Positions 34,506 through 44,374 of a DNA stretch of 64,000 nt are shown one piece after another. A program made the translations under genes and the position numbers. The notes below the pieces were generated by a model that worked only from the letters and a program-made list of their open reading frames with translations, made no database searches and had not been told where the DNA came from. Every line of letters starts with the position of its first letter. Positions within the stretch are counted from its first letter, which is position 1. This DNA comes from Undibacterium paludis (GTDB lineage: Bacteria > Pseudomonadota > Gammaproteobacteria > Burkholderiales > Burkholderiaceae_D). The stretch is from NCBI RefSeq assembly GCF_022568815.1, contig NZ_JAKZHX010000020.1, forward strand, positions 1 to 64,000, given 5' to 3'.

Positions 34506-37220
34506 TTATTTAAAAGCATAGTTACCAGATATGTAGAAGAAGCGGCCACGCGGGTCGGTATAGCTGGGGTCGTAACCAGCGATGAAGCTATAGACCTGGT
34601 TAGAACGCGGTGGATTGCTGTCCAGCAGGTTCTTGATGCCGGCACGCAGGGTAAATGCCCTGCTGAATTTGTAGCTGCCACTTGCATCCCACAAAACATA
34701 GGCGGGCACATCGCGGGTACTGCCATCTGCCAGAGGGTTCTGGTCATGATAGCCCTGATAGTAAGTCTGCTGCAGCGTTGCTCCCCATGGGCCGCGGTCA
34801 AAGTCAAATGTCAGGGTATGCCTCCAGCGCTGTACGACCTGGGTGTCGGTATAGATGCCTACACCATTCACTTCCGGGCTGGCTGCGGTGTTGCGCGTCT
34901 TGTAGTCGATGACATAAGTACCGTTCAGGCTGACATTGAATTTACCGAGGCTGTTTTCTGGCAGCTTCCAGTTGACGTTGACATCGACACCTGAGGTTTT
35001 CAGCGAACCGATATTTTTCACCCTACCATCAACTGACAGGATAGGGCCGGGGATGCCGGGCAGGCTGGGGTCAGCCGCGCCACGTATCGCATAACCAGGA
35101 TTGGATTTGGGGTCACTGAAGTAAGCGCCTTCATTGGCGAGCAAGGTGTCCGACTTTTCTATGCGCCAGTAGTCGAGAGATGCCGTCAGGCTGCGGCTGG
35201 GTTCAATGACGATGCCGGCAGAAAACTGCTTCGACGTTTCTGGCTTCAGGTTGGCCGTACCACCCTTGATCAGGTCCGGCTGTAAGCCGCAATAGTCGGG
35301 GTTCTTGGTATTGTCTATATTGCCTGTCTTGATACAGCCCAACGGGTCATTATAGATGCCGCTGGTCTGGCCTGTGCGTGCCGGTTCATTGATGTCCGCC
35401 AGACTGGGGGCGCGAAAACCTGCACTGTAAGAACTACGCACCACGACTTCTTTGGCAGGTGTCCAGCGCAGACCAAATTTTGGATTGGTGGTGCTGCCTA
35501 CATCATTGTAGCTGTCATGACGCAAGGCAGCCTGGGCTTCGAGATTGCTGAGTATGGGTAAATTCAATTCGGCAAACAGCGCTTTGACAGTACGGCTGCC
35601 GCCATAAGCCGTCGCCGCACCATCGCCGCGTATCTCGCCAGCGGCCAGCAAGGCGGAAGGAGTGAACTCCAGTTTTTCACGACGGTACTCAGCACCAATC
35701 GCCAGACCGGCATTACCGCCCCCCATGGCAAATAACTCGCGTGAAGCCTTGATGTCAAAGGCGTCGGTGGTAGCTCTGGACTGGCGCGCAGCATCGCTGA
35801 TTTTTGCTGCATTCAGCAGATTCGTACCTTCGGTTCCCGATGGACCAAAAGGATTGATTTTTCCAGTCAGGAAGGCACTGTCAAATGCCGACGTCCTGAC
35901 ATAGCCATCGACATACTTATCATCCACCTTACTGACACTATGATTCAAGGCAGTATCATAATCCCAGCCGGCAATCGTGCCTTTGGCACCAACTATAAGG
36001 CGCTGCGCAAGCGCACTCACTTCATTAGTGCGCGGGCCCGCCGCACTGAGGCGCAGGCCGACACGCAAAGGTGTCTTGTTGGTAGCAATGAGGTCATTCG
36101 GATAGTAAGCACCCGTCACCGGGTAATTGAGATTACTGACCGTCAGCGGGCTGATGCGGTAAGTGGTTTTGGTGTCGCTATGCAGTATTTCTGCAAACAG
36201 GGTGTTGTCCGCATCAATGGCAAACTGGGCACGGCCCAGCAGGGAGGCGCGCTGGGATTCTGGGAAAATCTCAGTATCATGCATGTAGTCATACAGACAG
36301 GCTTTACTGCCGACAAAACTATCTGCCGCAAACACCGTGGCGGGTGGGTTGCAATTTGGCGCGCTGGGGTTCAGGCGCGAACCGGTAGCTCCACCGCTGG
36401 CCGTGGTACGGCGTACATTCGCCGGAAAAGTGTTGGAGCTGCCTACATCGAGATTGATGTCCGGCTGATAGGCTGATCCTATCCATGAACGCTGGGTCGA
36501 GCGCAAGCTACCGGTGTTCTGGAAATTCGCTACCCCCATGAGGTTGTACCGGTCCTGACTCAGGCTGCCTATGCCACCCGACAGGCTGATGATTTTTTTG
36601 TCTGCACCGCCGTGCTGGGTATTGCCGATATAGGCAGATACTTCACTCCCCTGGTAATCCGGGCGTGTAATGAAGTTGATGACGCCGCCTATGGCATCTG
36701 CGCCATAGATGGCAGATGCTCCATCTTTCAGTACTTCAACGCGTTGTATGGCGGCAGAAGGAATGGAATTCAAATCCACACCAGAAGATGTGCCAGGTGA
36801 GGCAAAATTGGCGAGGCGACGACCATTGAGCAGGATCAGGGTTGACGACACGCCTATGCCACGCAGGTTGGCGCCATTGAAACCGCGCTGCGTACCACCA
36901 TTATCGCTGAAGCTGGCGCCATCGGTCAGGCCCGCCGTGCTGGCAGATACCTTGCTCAATAATTCAGCAGCTGTGGTGACGCCTGATTTTTCTATCGATT
37001 CGCGACTGATTATTTGCACAGGCAAGGCAGTCTCTGCATCAATACGCTTGATCGATGAACCGGTAATTTCCACACGCTGTGGTTTGCCGGGGTCATTGTC
37101 AGTCTGCGCCCATGTGCTTTGCGTACTCATCCCCAACATCGCCATGACGCTCAATGCAGACCAGGTTGCGACAGCCAGTTTCTTGGGTATGGGCTGACGT
37201 ATTTGCTTTTTCGTTGCCAT
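34506..37220 (-). CDS. TonB-dependent receptor, probable peptide/dipeptide uptake
   Basis: 904 residues: signal peptide (cut after STWAQ), TonB box region (QRVEITGSSIKR), plug domain (TLILLNGRRLANF, VEVLKDGASAIYGADAIGGVINFIT) and a beta-barrel ending ISGNYAFK. The NGRRL and DGASAIYG plug style belongs to the large Oar/peptide-type receptors. GAGGAG precedes the ATG at 37220, which is better than the upstream frame extension. It lies beside the cyanophycinase and downstream of the RpiR regulator, so its cargo is likely a cyanophycin fragment or another peptide; this is inference from context only. Confidence 0.9.
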   Translation of the reverse strand: MATKKQIRQPIPKKLAVATWSALSVMAMLGMSTQSTWAQTDNDPGKPQRVEITGSSIKRIDAETALPVQIISRESIEKSGVTTAAELLSKVSASTAGLTDGASFSDNGGTQRGFNGANLRGIGVSSTLILLNGRRLANFASPGTSSGVDLNSIPSAAIQRVEVLKDGASAIYGADAIGGVINFITRPDYQGSEVSAYIGNTQHGGADKKIISLSGGIGSLSQDRYNLMGVANFQNTGSLRSTQRSWIGSAYQPDINLDVGSSNTFPANVRRTTASGGATGSRLNPSAPNCNPPATVFAADSFVGSKACLYDYMHDTEIFPESQRASLLGRAQFAIDADNTLFAEILHSDTKTTYRISPLTVSNLNYPVTGAYYPNDLIATNKTPLRVGLRLSAAGPRTNEVSALAQRLIVGAKGTIAGWDYDTALNHSVSKVDDKYVDGYVRTSAFDSAFLTGKINPFGPSGTEGTNLLNAAKISDAARQSRATTDAFDIKASRELFAMGGGNAGLAIGAEYRREKLEFTPSALLAAGEIRGDGAATAYGGSRTVKALFAELNLPILSNLEAQAALRHDSYNDVGSTTNPKFGLRWTPAKEVVVRSSYSAGFRAPSLADINEPARTGQTSGIYNDPLGCIKTGNIDNTKNPDYCGLQPDLIKGGTANLKPETSKQFSAGIVIEPSRSLTASLDYWRIEKSDTLLANEGAYFSDPKSNPGYAIRGAADPSLPGIPGPILSVDGRVKNIGSLKTSGVDVNVNWKLPENSLGKFNVSLNGTYVIDYKTRNTAASPEVNGVGIYTDTQVVQRWRHTLTFDFDRGPWGATLQQTYYQGYHDQNPLADGSTRDVPAYVLWDASGSYKFSRAFTLRAGIKNLLDSNPPRSNQVYSFIAGYDPSYTDPRGRFFYISGNYAFK

Positions 37221-37313
37221 TGCCTTGCTCTCCTCAGGTTTTACAGAAATTTTAAAAAAAGCATCCCCCTCAGTCACTCCGGAGAGTGACCGTGATTCGC
37301 TTATTTTGTTTAT

Positions 37314-38273
37314 TTACTTCTTGGGTTTATTGTTATCCGGCTGTGTATATTTGACGTTGTTGTCAACGCTATGCAAAAAGGCTGATATGGCTTCGGTCAG
37401 GCGCATGGCCTTTTCCACATTCTTTTTATTCGACACCATCATGCTACTGACCAGGGCTTCGATCACTGCAATCGCTGCACTGGCACTGCTGGGCAAGACA
37501 CCATGGGTGCTCGGTGCCAGCAACAGGTAATTACCCAGTTGGGCGATCGGTGAGGCGGGTGAATCGGTGATGGTGACGATGCACGCTCCGTGATCACGCA
37601 CGAACTGTGTGAGCTTGATGACATCGAGCGCATAGCGCGGGAAAGAAATAACGATGAGCACATCTTTGTCAGTAATATTTGCCAGATGACCAGCCGCCAC
37701 TTCAGTGCCGCCATAACCGACCACTTCCACCACATGAGAGCAGAAGGGCTGCAAATGCAGCGCCAGCATGCCAGCCAGATGTGCACTAAGGCCAAAACCC
37801 ATGACATACACAGTATTGGCCTTGGCGATGTGGCCGACGATCTGGTGCAGACTCTGCTCGGGCATGCCCTGGTTTGCCGCATCGATATTGGCAGCGGCAA
37901 ATTGCATGCTGGTGTGGGCGGGTGACGGTGCGCTCTTCCTGGCTTCTATGGTGTTGCGCAGCTTCTCTACCGGCTGAAAAACTGCCTGCACCACTTCCGC
38001 GATCTGGTTTCGCAAACCGGCATAGTTATTAAAACCCATGTCACGCGCAAAACGGCTGATCGTGGCTGTTGACACATCACATTGTTCGGCCAGGTCTTCT
38101 ATACCCAATGCCGTCACCTTGACCTGATTGCGCAAGAGAAAATTGGCAATGCGCTTATAGGATGCCGATCCCTCCTGCAAAACCAGCATCAGTGATTCAC
38201 CCAGCGTGGATTTGGCAAAGACCATTTCTGGCGAGGCAGAGTCAACAGGGGTATTTAATTTCTTCATATGCAT
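37314..38273 (-). CDS. RpiR-family regulator (HTH + SIS domain)
   Basis: 319 residues with an N-terminal HTH (about 20-95, DLAEQCDVSTATISRFARDMGF) and a C-terminal SIS domain (about 140-275, GFGLSAHLAGMLALHLQP and ISFPRYALDVIKL). RpiR proteins usually sense phosphosugars, but several control amino-acid and dipeptide genes. It is divergent from the deacylase/permease pair and upstream of the receptor on its own strand, so it could control both sides. ATGs at 38273 and 38267 are both possible. Confidence 0.88.
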   Translation of the reverse strand: MHMKKLNTPVDSASPEMVFAKSTLGESLMLVLQEGSASYKRIANFLLRNQVKVTALGIEDLAEQCDVSTATISRFARDMGFNNYAGLRNQIAEVVQAVFQPVEKLRNTIEARKSAPSPAHTSMQFAAANIDAANQGMPEQSLHQIVGHIAKANTVYVMGFGLSAHLAGMLALHLQPFCSHVVEVVGYGGTEVAAGHLANITDKDVLIVISFPRYALDVIKLTQFVRDHGACIVTITDSPASPIAQLGNYLLLAPSTHGVLPSSASAAIAVIEALVSSMMVSNKKNVEKAMRLTEAISAFLHSVDNNVKYTQPDNNKPKK

Positions 38274-38565
38274 CAATCAGTAAAGCATTCAATAAAACTT
38301 TTTTCGATGAATGAACTGTAGACCTGTTTAAAAATATTTTCAATACTATTTGTCGTTTTATTTTCATAAATGTAGAATATGTAAAAAATCATTCATTACT
38401 TGCACAGAGTACAGATGCGGCGAAGTGTTGTTTTTGTGCTCCTGCGCAAGCGATCGCCAGAACAGTGTCCGGTTGAATTTTGAGTGATCCTGGCAACATT
38501 CATGTAAATTCAGAATCGGCTTTCGATTTTGCTCCCCTCATTACCATCGAAGAAAAGAGTTTTTT
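38274..38565. promoter_or_regulatory. Divergent promoter region of rpiR-type and deacylase genes
   Basis: About 290 bp, AT-rich from 38320 to 38400. GATGAATGA (38306-38314) and TCATTCATT (38389-38397) form a near-perfect inverted pair about 75 bp apart that could be regulator half-sites. No gene is seen. Confidence 0.35.
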
Positions 38566-39684
38566 ATGCAGATAAAACGTCATGCCTTGCCAGATATCAG
38601 TAGCGGTACAGTGCGCGAATTGCACAGTTTTCATTACGGCACCCCTGGTCTTGGACGCAAGGTGTATATACAGTCGTCTTTGCATGCAGATGAAATACCC
38701 GGCATGCTTGTCAATCATTACCTGCGCGAGATGCTGGAGCAGTATGAAAACAGGGCGGCGATTGCCGCTGAAATCGTGCTGGTTCCTGTAGCGAACCCCA
38801 TAGGGCTGGCACAAGAAGTACAGGGCATGGCTTTTGGCCGCTTTGACCTGGCGACTGGCATCAATTTCAACCGTGGCTATCGTCACCTGACACCACGCAT
38901 ATTGCCTTTGCTGGAAGACAGACTGGGTGCAGATGCAAAAGAAAATGTGAAACTGATACGCCAGCAGGCATTGGCCGTGCTACAGGCATGGCAGCCAGAA
39001 ACGGCAACAGAGCAGCAAAAAAAAATCCTGCAAACCCTGGCAGTAGATGCAGACCTTGTGCTGGACCTGCATTGTGACAACCAGGCCGTCATGCATTTAT
39101 ATACTGGCACGCCGCTGGCACAAGACTGTATGCCGCTGGCCGCTTACCTCGGTGCGCAAGCAGTGCTGGTATCTGTCCTGTCGGGTGATGATCCATTTGA
39201 TGAATCCTGTTCGCGGCACTGGTGGGAACTGGCGCAGCACTTTGGTCAGACGACGCCTGTCCCAAACGCCTGCCTGGCGATCACTATCGAATTGCGTGGC
39301 GAAACTGAAGTCAGTCATGAACTGGCCCGGGCAGATGCCTCATCCATCATTCATTTTCTCCAGCATGCAGGCTACCTCAGGGGGAAGGCTCCCTCTTTGC
39401 CTGCTGCCGTATGTCAGCCTACTCCACTCGAAGGTGTGGAACCCTTGCGGGCCCCGCATGCCGGCATACTTGTATTCACCAAAGCGGCTGGTGAACACGT
39501 TGAGGCGGGTGAACGTGTGGCAGACATTGTTGATCCCGTCAGTGCGCAGGTGACACCAGTATTGGCGACCGTATCAGGCATTCTGTTTGCGCGTGTCGCC
39601 CGACGCTATGCCACACATGGCATGCGTATCGCCAAGATCGCCGGCCCTGTTGCCTATCGCAGCGGTAATTTACTGTCTTTATGA
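38566..39684 (+). CDS. Succinylglutamate desuccinylase/aspartoacylase-family protein
   Basis: 372 residues. A zinc carboxypeptidase-like deacylase: SSLHADEIPG supplies the His and Glu zinc ligands (HxxE), and LVLDLHCD supplies the second His. The C-terminal 90 residues form the small beta domain of the AstE/AspA type (PHAGILVFTKAAGEHVEAGE). Family members remove acyl groups from amino acids such as N-succinylglutamate, N-acetylaspartate or N-acetyl-diaminobutyrate. It is followed 13 bp later by a permease gene and is divergent from the RpiR regulator. The natural substrate cannot be read; an aspartyl or acyl-amino acid is likely. Confidence 0.82.
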   Translation: MQIKRHALPDISSGTVRELHSFHYGTPGLGRKVYIQSSLHADEIPGMLVNHYLREMLEQYENRAAIAAEIVLVPVANPIGLAQEVQGMAFGRFDLATGINFNRGYRHLTPRILPLLEDRLGADAKENVKLIRQQALAVLQAWQPETATEQQKKILQTLAVDADLVLDLHCDNQAVMHLYTGTPLAQDCMPLAAYLGAQAVLVSVLSGDDPFDESCSRHWWELAQHFGQTTPVPNACLAITIELRGETEVSHELARADASSIIHFLQHAGYLRGKAPSLPAAVCQPTPLEGVEPLRAPHAGILVFTKAAGEHVEAGERVADIVDPVSAQVTPVLATVSGILFARVARRYATHGMRIAKIAGPVAYRSGNLLSL

Positions 39685-39697
39685 CCAGGAGTGCGTC

Positions 39698-41089
39698 ATG
39701 CTGAAACAAATCAGATTGCCAAATACCTTTGTCTTGCTGTTTTCATTGCTGGCGTTGATTGCATTTGCCACCTGGCTGGTTCCAGGCGGCAAATATGATA
39801 CCCACTTAGTCAATGGCAAGACACTGATAGATCCAGCCAGTTTCCATTACATCACCAGCAATCCACAAGGTGCTGTGGCCCTGATGATGGCGCCGATCAA
39901 GGGCTTTGTTGAGGCAGCATTGATCATCGGTTTTGTACTCATCGTTGGTGGTGCTTTTGCGGTCTTGCAAAAGACCGAGGCGATTGATGCCATGATCAAG
40001 TCCGTGGCCAGGGCGCATACACATTCCCGTGTCGTCAGGGCCGGCATTATTCCCTTATTTGTCGCCCTGTTTTCCCTGGGCGGGGCAACCTTTGGCATGG
40101 CAGAAGAAGCCATACCTTTTGTCATGATTTTTATCCCGCTGGCGCTGGCACTTGGCTATGACTCAGTGGTGGGCGTGTCTATCCCATTTATCGGATCGCA
40201 AGTCGGCTTTGCTGCGGCATTTTTGAACCCCTTCAATGTAGGTATTGCCCAGGGTATTGCTGGTGTGCCGCTATTTTCCGGCATAGGTTTCCGACTTGTT
40301 TCATGGTTGCTGGCGACACTGCTCACTATCGCTTTTCTTAGCTGGTATGCCGCACGCATCAAGAGCAATCCCTTGCTTAGTCCTACATTTGAGATTGATG
40401 AGGATAAACGAAAAAATCTCAAAATCGATGAATTCACCAGTTTTACTGGCATGACGTCGACGCACAAAACCGTGCTCTTGATGTTTCTGTTGACGCTGAT
40501 CGCCATGGTGGCAGGCGTGGTCAAATATAGCTGGTATATAGAAGAAATAGCAGCACTATTCCTGGTCATGGCTATCCTCGTGGGTGTAGTGGGCAAGCTC
40601 AATGCCGACAGCTTTGTAGAAGCCTTCATGCAAGGCGCCAAAGACCTGGTGACCACCGCCCTGGTGATTGCCCTGGCGCGTGGCACCATGATACTGGCAC
40701 GTGATGCCAACATCATCGATACCATGTTGAATTTCCTGATGCCTTTCGTGCAGTCCTCACATCCCGTCTTCGCGGCACACAAGATGTTTGTGATCCAGTC
40801 TGTCATCAACTTCTTCATTCATTCCGGCAGTGGGCAGGCAGCATTGACCATGCCCATCATGGCCCCCCTGTCCGATTTGGTTGGGGTAACCCGGCAGACT
40901 GCAATACTGGCGTTTCAGTTTGGTGAATTGACGACGCCGATGATACCGACATCCGGCATTACGGTTGGCGTGCTGGCGCTGGCACGCATACCGTGGGCGA
41001 CATGGGCGAAGTGGATGGTACCCTTGCAGTTGCTGTACTTCATGCTCGCACTGGGTTTGCTGTCATTGTCTTGCATGATCAGTTGGTAA
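39698..41089 (+). CDS. YfcC/DcuC-family inner-membrane permease
   Basis: 463 residues with about 12 membrane segments. It starts RLPNTFVLLFSLLALIAFATWLVPGG, the typical YfcC N-terminus, and contains GSGQAALTMPIMAPLSDLVGV, a conserved substrate-site stretch of the family. AGGAG six bases before the ATG fixes the start; the longer open frame overlaps the deacylase gene. Related proteins exchange basic amino acids or C4-dicarboxylates. Co-transcription with the deacylase suggests it carries that enzyme's substrate or product. Confidence 0.85.
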   Translation: MLKQIRLPNTFVLLFSLLALIAFATWLVPGGKYDTHLVNGKTLIDPASFHYITSNPQGAVALMMAPIKGFVEAALIIGFVLIVGGAFAVLQKTEAIDAMIKSVARAHTHSRVVRAGIIPLFVALFSLGGATFGMAEEAIPFVMIFIPLALALGYDSVVGVSIPFIGSQVGFAAAFLNPFNVGIAQGIAGVPLFSGIGFRLVSWLLATLLTIAFLSWYAARIKSNPLLSPTFEIDEDKRKNLKIDEFTSFTGMTSTHKTVLLMFLLTLIAMVAGVVKYSWYIEEIAALFLVMAILVGVVGKLNADSFVEAFMQGAKDLVTTALVIALARGTMILARDANIIDTMLNFLMPFVQSSHPVFAAHKMFVIQSVINFFIHSGSGQAALTMPIMAPLSDLVGVTRQTAILAFQFGELTTPMIPTSGITVGVLALARIPWATWAKWMVPLQLLYFMLALGLLSLSCMISW

Positions 41090-41104
41090 GGCAGGCAGTG
41101 AAAA

Positions 41105-41887
41105 TTATTTATTTTCATCTGCCAGCAATTGCTCCAGCCGCTTGGGGTAATTATTGAGGAAGTCACGGGTCACAGCAAAGTGTTCCGTGTCTTCATAACT
41201 GGTTTCGGTGATGCCGCTGCCATCAAACTGGTAGATTTTCGCATGCGGGTATGACAACAGTATCGGTGAATGCGTGGCGATGATGAATTGCGAGCCGTCC
41301 TGCGCCAGTTGATGGATGGCATTGAGGGCGGCAAGTTGACGGTTAGGTGACAGCGCTGCTTCAGGTTCATCCATCAGGTAGAGGCCATTGCCTTCCAGCT
41401 TGTTCGTCAGCAGCGCCATGAAAGATTCGCCGTGCGAGCGCGTATGCAGCGAACCGCCATAACCTCCCAGATAGCCAACCTCATCCATGTAGGTGGCGAC
41501 GTTGAAGAAACTCTCTGCCCGCAAAAAGTAACCATCGCGCGGCTTCTTGAAACTTTTGGACAGTCTCAGATTCTGGTGCAGCGACGATACTGATTCTGTG
41601 GTGCGGTAAGCGACATTTTTCGTGCCGCCTTCCTGACCGTAACCGAGGGCCATGGCGATGGCTTCAAGCACTGTCGATTTACCGGCGCCGTTTTCGCCGA
41701 CGAAAAAGGTCACGTCGGCATGAAAGTCCAGCGTATCCAGTTCCCTGACTGCCGGGATATGGTAAGGGTAGCTGTCAAAATCGATGACAGCATCGTCACG
41801 CAGGCTGATGCGTTGCAGGTAGGGTTTGGCGGACAGGCTCACGGTCAGTCGGGCGTTTTTTTGGACAGGGCAATGAATATGCCACAT
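41105..41887 (-). CDS. AAA/ABC-type ATPase, stand-alone
   Basis: 260 residues. Walker A GENGAGKS, the signature-like HTRSHGESFMAL, Walker B YLMDEPEAALS and the switch histidine IIATHSP define an SMC/RecF-like ATPase head without a coiled coil. Such proteins are often called 'AAA family ATPase' and are sometimes part of defence systems, but no nuclease partner (OLD/TOPRIM) is adjacent. A GTG start at 41923 would add 12 residues. It converges on the permease gene, 15 bp apart. Confidence 0.8.
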   Translation of the reverse strand: MWHIHCPVQKNARLTVSLSAKPYLQRISLRDDAVIDFDSYPYHIPAVRELDTLDFHADVTFFVGENGAGKSTVLEAIAMALGYGQEGGTKNVAYRTTESVSSLHQNLRLSKSFKKPRDGYFLRAESFFNVATYMDEVGYLGGYGGSLHTRSHGESFMALLTNKLEGNGLYLMDEPEAALSPNRQLAALNAIHQLAQDGSQFIIATHSPILLSYPHAKIYQFDGSGITETSYEDTEHFAVTRDFLNNYPKRLEQLLADENK

Positions 41888-42177
41888 GCTGCCACGAAAC
41901 TCTAGCTGTTTTTCCGGCGACACCCAATAGCCGGTCAGGACAACATACGACGCCGGCCATTTTCACTATGTGACAATGACCGAAGTGAAAAAACCTATGA
42001 CTCTCTGCGCCAACTGATCGCATGTTTCAGTCAGAAAACGCCGCCAGGGCTCAACAGAAAAAGCGTGATGAAATTGTTGACTGGAACCGGTTCTGTGATG
42101 CCAACATGCCGGTCCGTTGTGTAGTCGGCCCTTGCAGGCCCAAGCCTGGGCCTCGATATCCGCTGGGTGATTCGGTT

Positions 42178-42588
42178 TTACTTGTCTACTTCCCTGGTCA
42201 ACATTTCCCAGGAAGGTTGTGAAGTACCATCGGTACTTGCCGTCACCTTGCCTGCATTGAATTTCAGCGCAGTTTCAGCAGTTTTGCTGAATTCGATGGA
42301 CTTGACCTTGCACATGGCTTTTTTTGTTGCGGCATCGGAGCAATAAGATCCGACGTTGTCCTTGATCGTTGATGCAAAATACTTGATCTTGAACATGTCG
42401 TCTTTTGACTGAAAGCTGTCTTGTTTTACGTCAAATTTTACGTCACAACCGCAAGATTTCTTGAATGCAGCTGTTGCTTCCTTGACGGCAGGTTCTACCT
42501 CCGCTGCCATGAAATCACGTTCAGCTTTACCAGCCCATGCAGCAAGCGGCAAACACAATAGAATGCCAGCCAATTTAAAAATTTTCAT
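42178..42588 (-). CDS. Small periplasmic protein, unknown function
   Basis: 136 residues with a clear signal peptide (MKIFKLAGILLCLPLAAWA) and four cysteines in the mature part (CGC, YC, MC), so disulfides are likely. I do not recognise a family. GAGGGATC precedes the ATG. It is flanked by non-coding stretches on both sides. Confidence 0.75.
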   Translation of the reverse strand: MKIFKLAGILLCLPLAAWAGKAERDFMAAEVEPAVKEATAAFKKSCGCDVKFDVKQDSFQSKDDMFKIKYFASTIKDNVGSYCSDAATKKAMCKVKSIEFSKTAETALKFNAGKVTASTDGTSQPSWEMLTREVDK

Positions 42589-43089
42589 ACTGATCCCTCG
42601 TTGGTGAATGATATGCCGTCACACCAGTAAAGTTATCCGCAGATGGGCAGAAAACCATCGTTGAGGATTCGTTTTTAAACTGCTGTCAGACATGATGTGA
42701 GGCTTGACATCTTAAGCAATGCAGCGGCTTGAAAGATATAAATGCTGTAACAATCTGTTTTGTTACTCAAGGGAAGGAAGAGGCCTGCAGTTTTCTGCCG
42801 GACAAAAAAAACAATCCGAAATTCGCTATCAGTCGGAAAGAGTGGATGCAATTTTGCAGGCCGGAGCATGACCAGGCAGGGCTTCTCCATTCAAATGCCG
42901 GTAAGATGTGGCAACAACTAAAATCAGCAAAAATCAGCAAGTAAGCAGGTAAACTTCCGTGCTGTCTGGTTTTTCAGGGAATTTTATTACTGTGAAAATT
43001 CCCTTACAACACCGGTAACAGCCTTCGTCACAGTCTGTTACATCATTCGTGTATTGACGGTGACTCCGTCATTCGCATTCTCATTATTC
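42589..43089. other. Intergenic stretch with one hairpin, no gene supported
   Basis: About 500 bp. Short overlapping open frames on both strands (around 42675-42944) lack good starts and look like chance. GGGAATTTT (42977-42985) pairs perfectly with AAAATTCCC (42995-43003), but no T run follows it. Confidence 0.4.
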
Positions 43090-43596
43090 TCATGTCGGCG
43101 ACACCTGCCTGCGCAGCCGACGGTCGCACCACCAGCCATACATGACCCGCAGGTTAAGCAGCGTCAGCAGGCTCCAGCAGGCCGTGGCGATCAGCCCGCC
43201 GGTTTCCGGATTACCCCACAAGAACACCCAGATGAACAGGGCAAATGCAGCGGGCAGGGCAGCTACCGTCGTGCTGATGATTTGCGTCTTTTCTTTTGCC
43301 GCCAACAAGGCGGTGGGTAAAAAGAAGGTCAGGGCCAACAACAGCAAGTCCTTCAGGCCCGACGGCAATTCATCTGTCTGCAATTGCTTCCAGGCCTGCT
43401 CTGTCAGTTTATAGGGATAGAGGTAACCATCAACATAGGTGTCTGTCCCCTGTTTTTTTACCTGCGCCGTGACGGCAGCCTGCTCAGGTGCACGTTTCTC
43501 TTTGGCAGACTCACATCTGGACAAAGGCAAGACAAAACACAGTAAAAGCAGAACAGAAGCGACCTTCCTGATCAATTGCTGATAATTCATGCGCAT
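43090..43596 (-). CDS. Predicted membrane protein, unknown
   Basis: 168 residues. A hydrophobic N-terminal segment (about 10-26, followed by Cys28) is succeeded by a short periplasmic-type stretch and further membrane segments near 82-100, 108-128 and 134-152. The cysteine after LPLSR does not fit a lipobox well. No recognised motif. A start at 43590 is also possible. It ends near a non-coding region and lies 18 bp downstream of the DsrE-like gene on the same strand, so they may form a pair. Confidence 0.65.
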   Translation of the reverse strand: MRMNYQQLIRKVASVLLLLCFVLPLSRCESAKEKRAPEQAAVTAQVKKQGTDTYVDGYLYPYKLTEQAWKQLQTDELPSGLKDLLLLALTFFLPTALLAAKEKTQIISTTVAALPAAFALFIWVFLWGNPETGGLIATACWSLLTLLNLRVMYGWWCDRRLRRQVSPT

Positions 43597-43614
43597 TCAC
43601 TTCATGCATGGATT

Positions 43615-44076
43615 TCAGGGCTTGATGTAGGCATAACCTTGCTGCTGGCGTCTGATCAACTGCGATACACCGGCCTCGACATAACCAAGATTGTCGAGCA
43701 TGTCGGCCTTGCTGATCTTTTGTGCACGCATGGTGTTTTCACAGATGACCACTTGCGCCCCCTGCTTGATCACTTCATCAATGCGGCTCGCCGATGGTGA
43801 CTCCAGCTTGAACATGTCTATACCGGGGCCGTAGGCAACGATTTCAACATCGACGTTATCCCTGCCCAGGTCCTTGATGACGTTCTTGACGTTATTCAAG
43901 GTCAGGTCCCATTTCTTGCTGTCACTGTCACTAACCTGGAAGACAACCCTGGATTTTTTAACCACCTGCGCCTTTGCATCCTGCTGCGCCATGACGCCAG
44001 CCGGCGCCATCATGGCCGCCAGCCCCAAGCCCAGCGCCAGTGCGGACAGACGGACATAGTGTGAAAACTGTCTCAT
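43615..44076 (-). CDS. Periplasmic DsrE-like protein
   Basis: 153 residues with a signal peptide (cut near GVMAQ) and a DsrE/DsrF-like fold: KSRVVFQVSDSDSKKWDLTLNNVKNVIKDLG and VEIVAYGPGIDMF, with one cysteine in VVICENTM at the usual place. DsrE-type proteins carry or relay sulfur in the cytoplasm; exported versions are common near Sox genes in other genomes, but this one is about 20 kb away. GGAG seven bases before the ATG decides the start. Confidence 0.8.
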   Translation of the reverse strand: MRQFSHYVRLSALALGLGLAAMMAPAGVMAQQDAKAQVVKKSRVVFQVSDSDSKKWDLTLNNVKNVIKDLGRDNVDVEIVAYGPGIDMFKLESPSASRIDEVIKQGAQVVICENTMRAQKISKADMLDNLGYVEAGVSQLIRRQQQGYAYIKP

Positions 44077-44374
44077 TGCTTTTCTCCAAATTGATACGTT
44101 GTCGTGTCTCTCCCTTAACAATAGCAGATTTATAGCCTTTCTGATCTTGAAAGCACGAGTCATCATCTTCGACACCTTGCAAAAAGGCTAAGCTGCTTGT
44201 AAGAAATGTTAAAAATGATTGCATGCAACTTCGCTTCTGGATTAGAGTTATCGTTTCCGCAAGTCAGCACGCGCCGTATCGGAATGCTTTCCATTACTAA
44301 AATTGCGGGCATGCTTGCGGTCCTGCATAAAATTTATGCAACACAGATGACCAACAGCTTCCTGGACTACGCCT

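Noticed and set aside
41105..41887. AAA ATPase as a component of an OLD/retron/Gabija-type defence system
   Set aside because: No nuclease, reverse transcriptase or helicase partner is adjacent; neighbours are a permease and a small periplasmic protein.
42675..42944. Short overlapping frames on both strands in the 42.6-43.1 kb gap
   Set aside because: Neither has a ribosome binding site, and neither looks more coding than the other.
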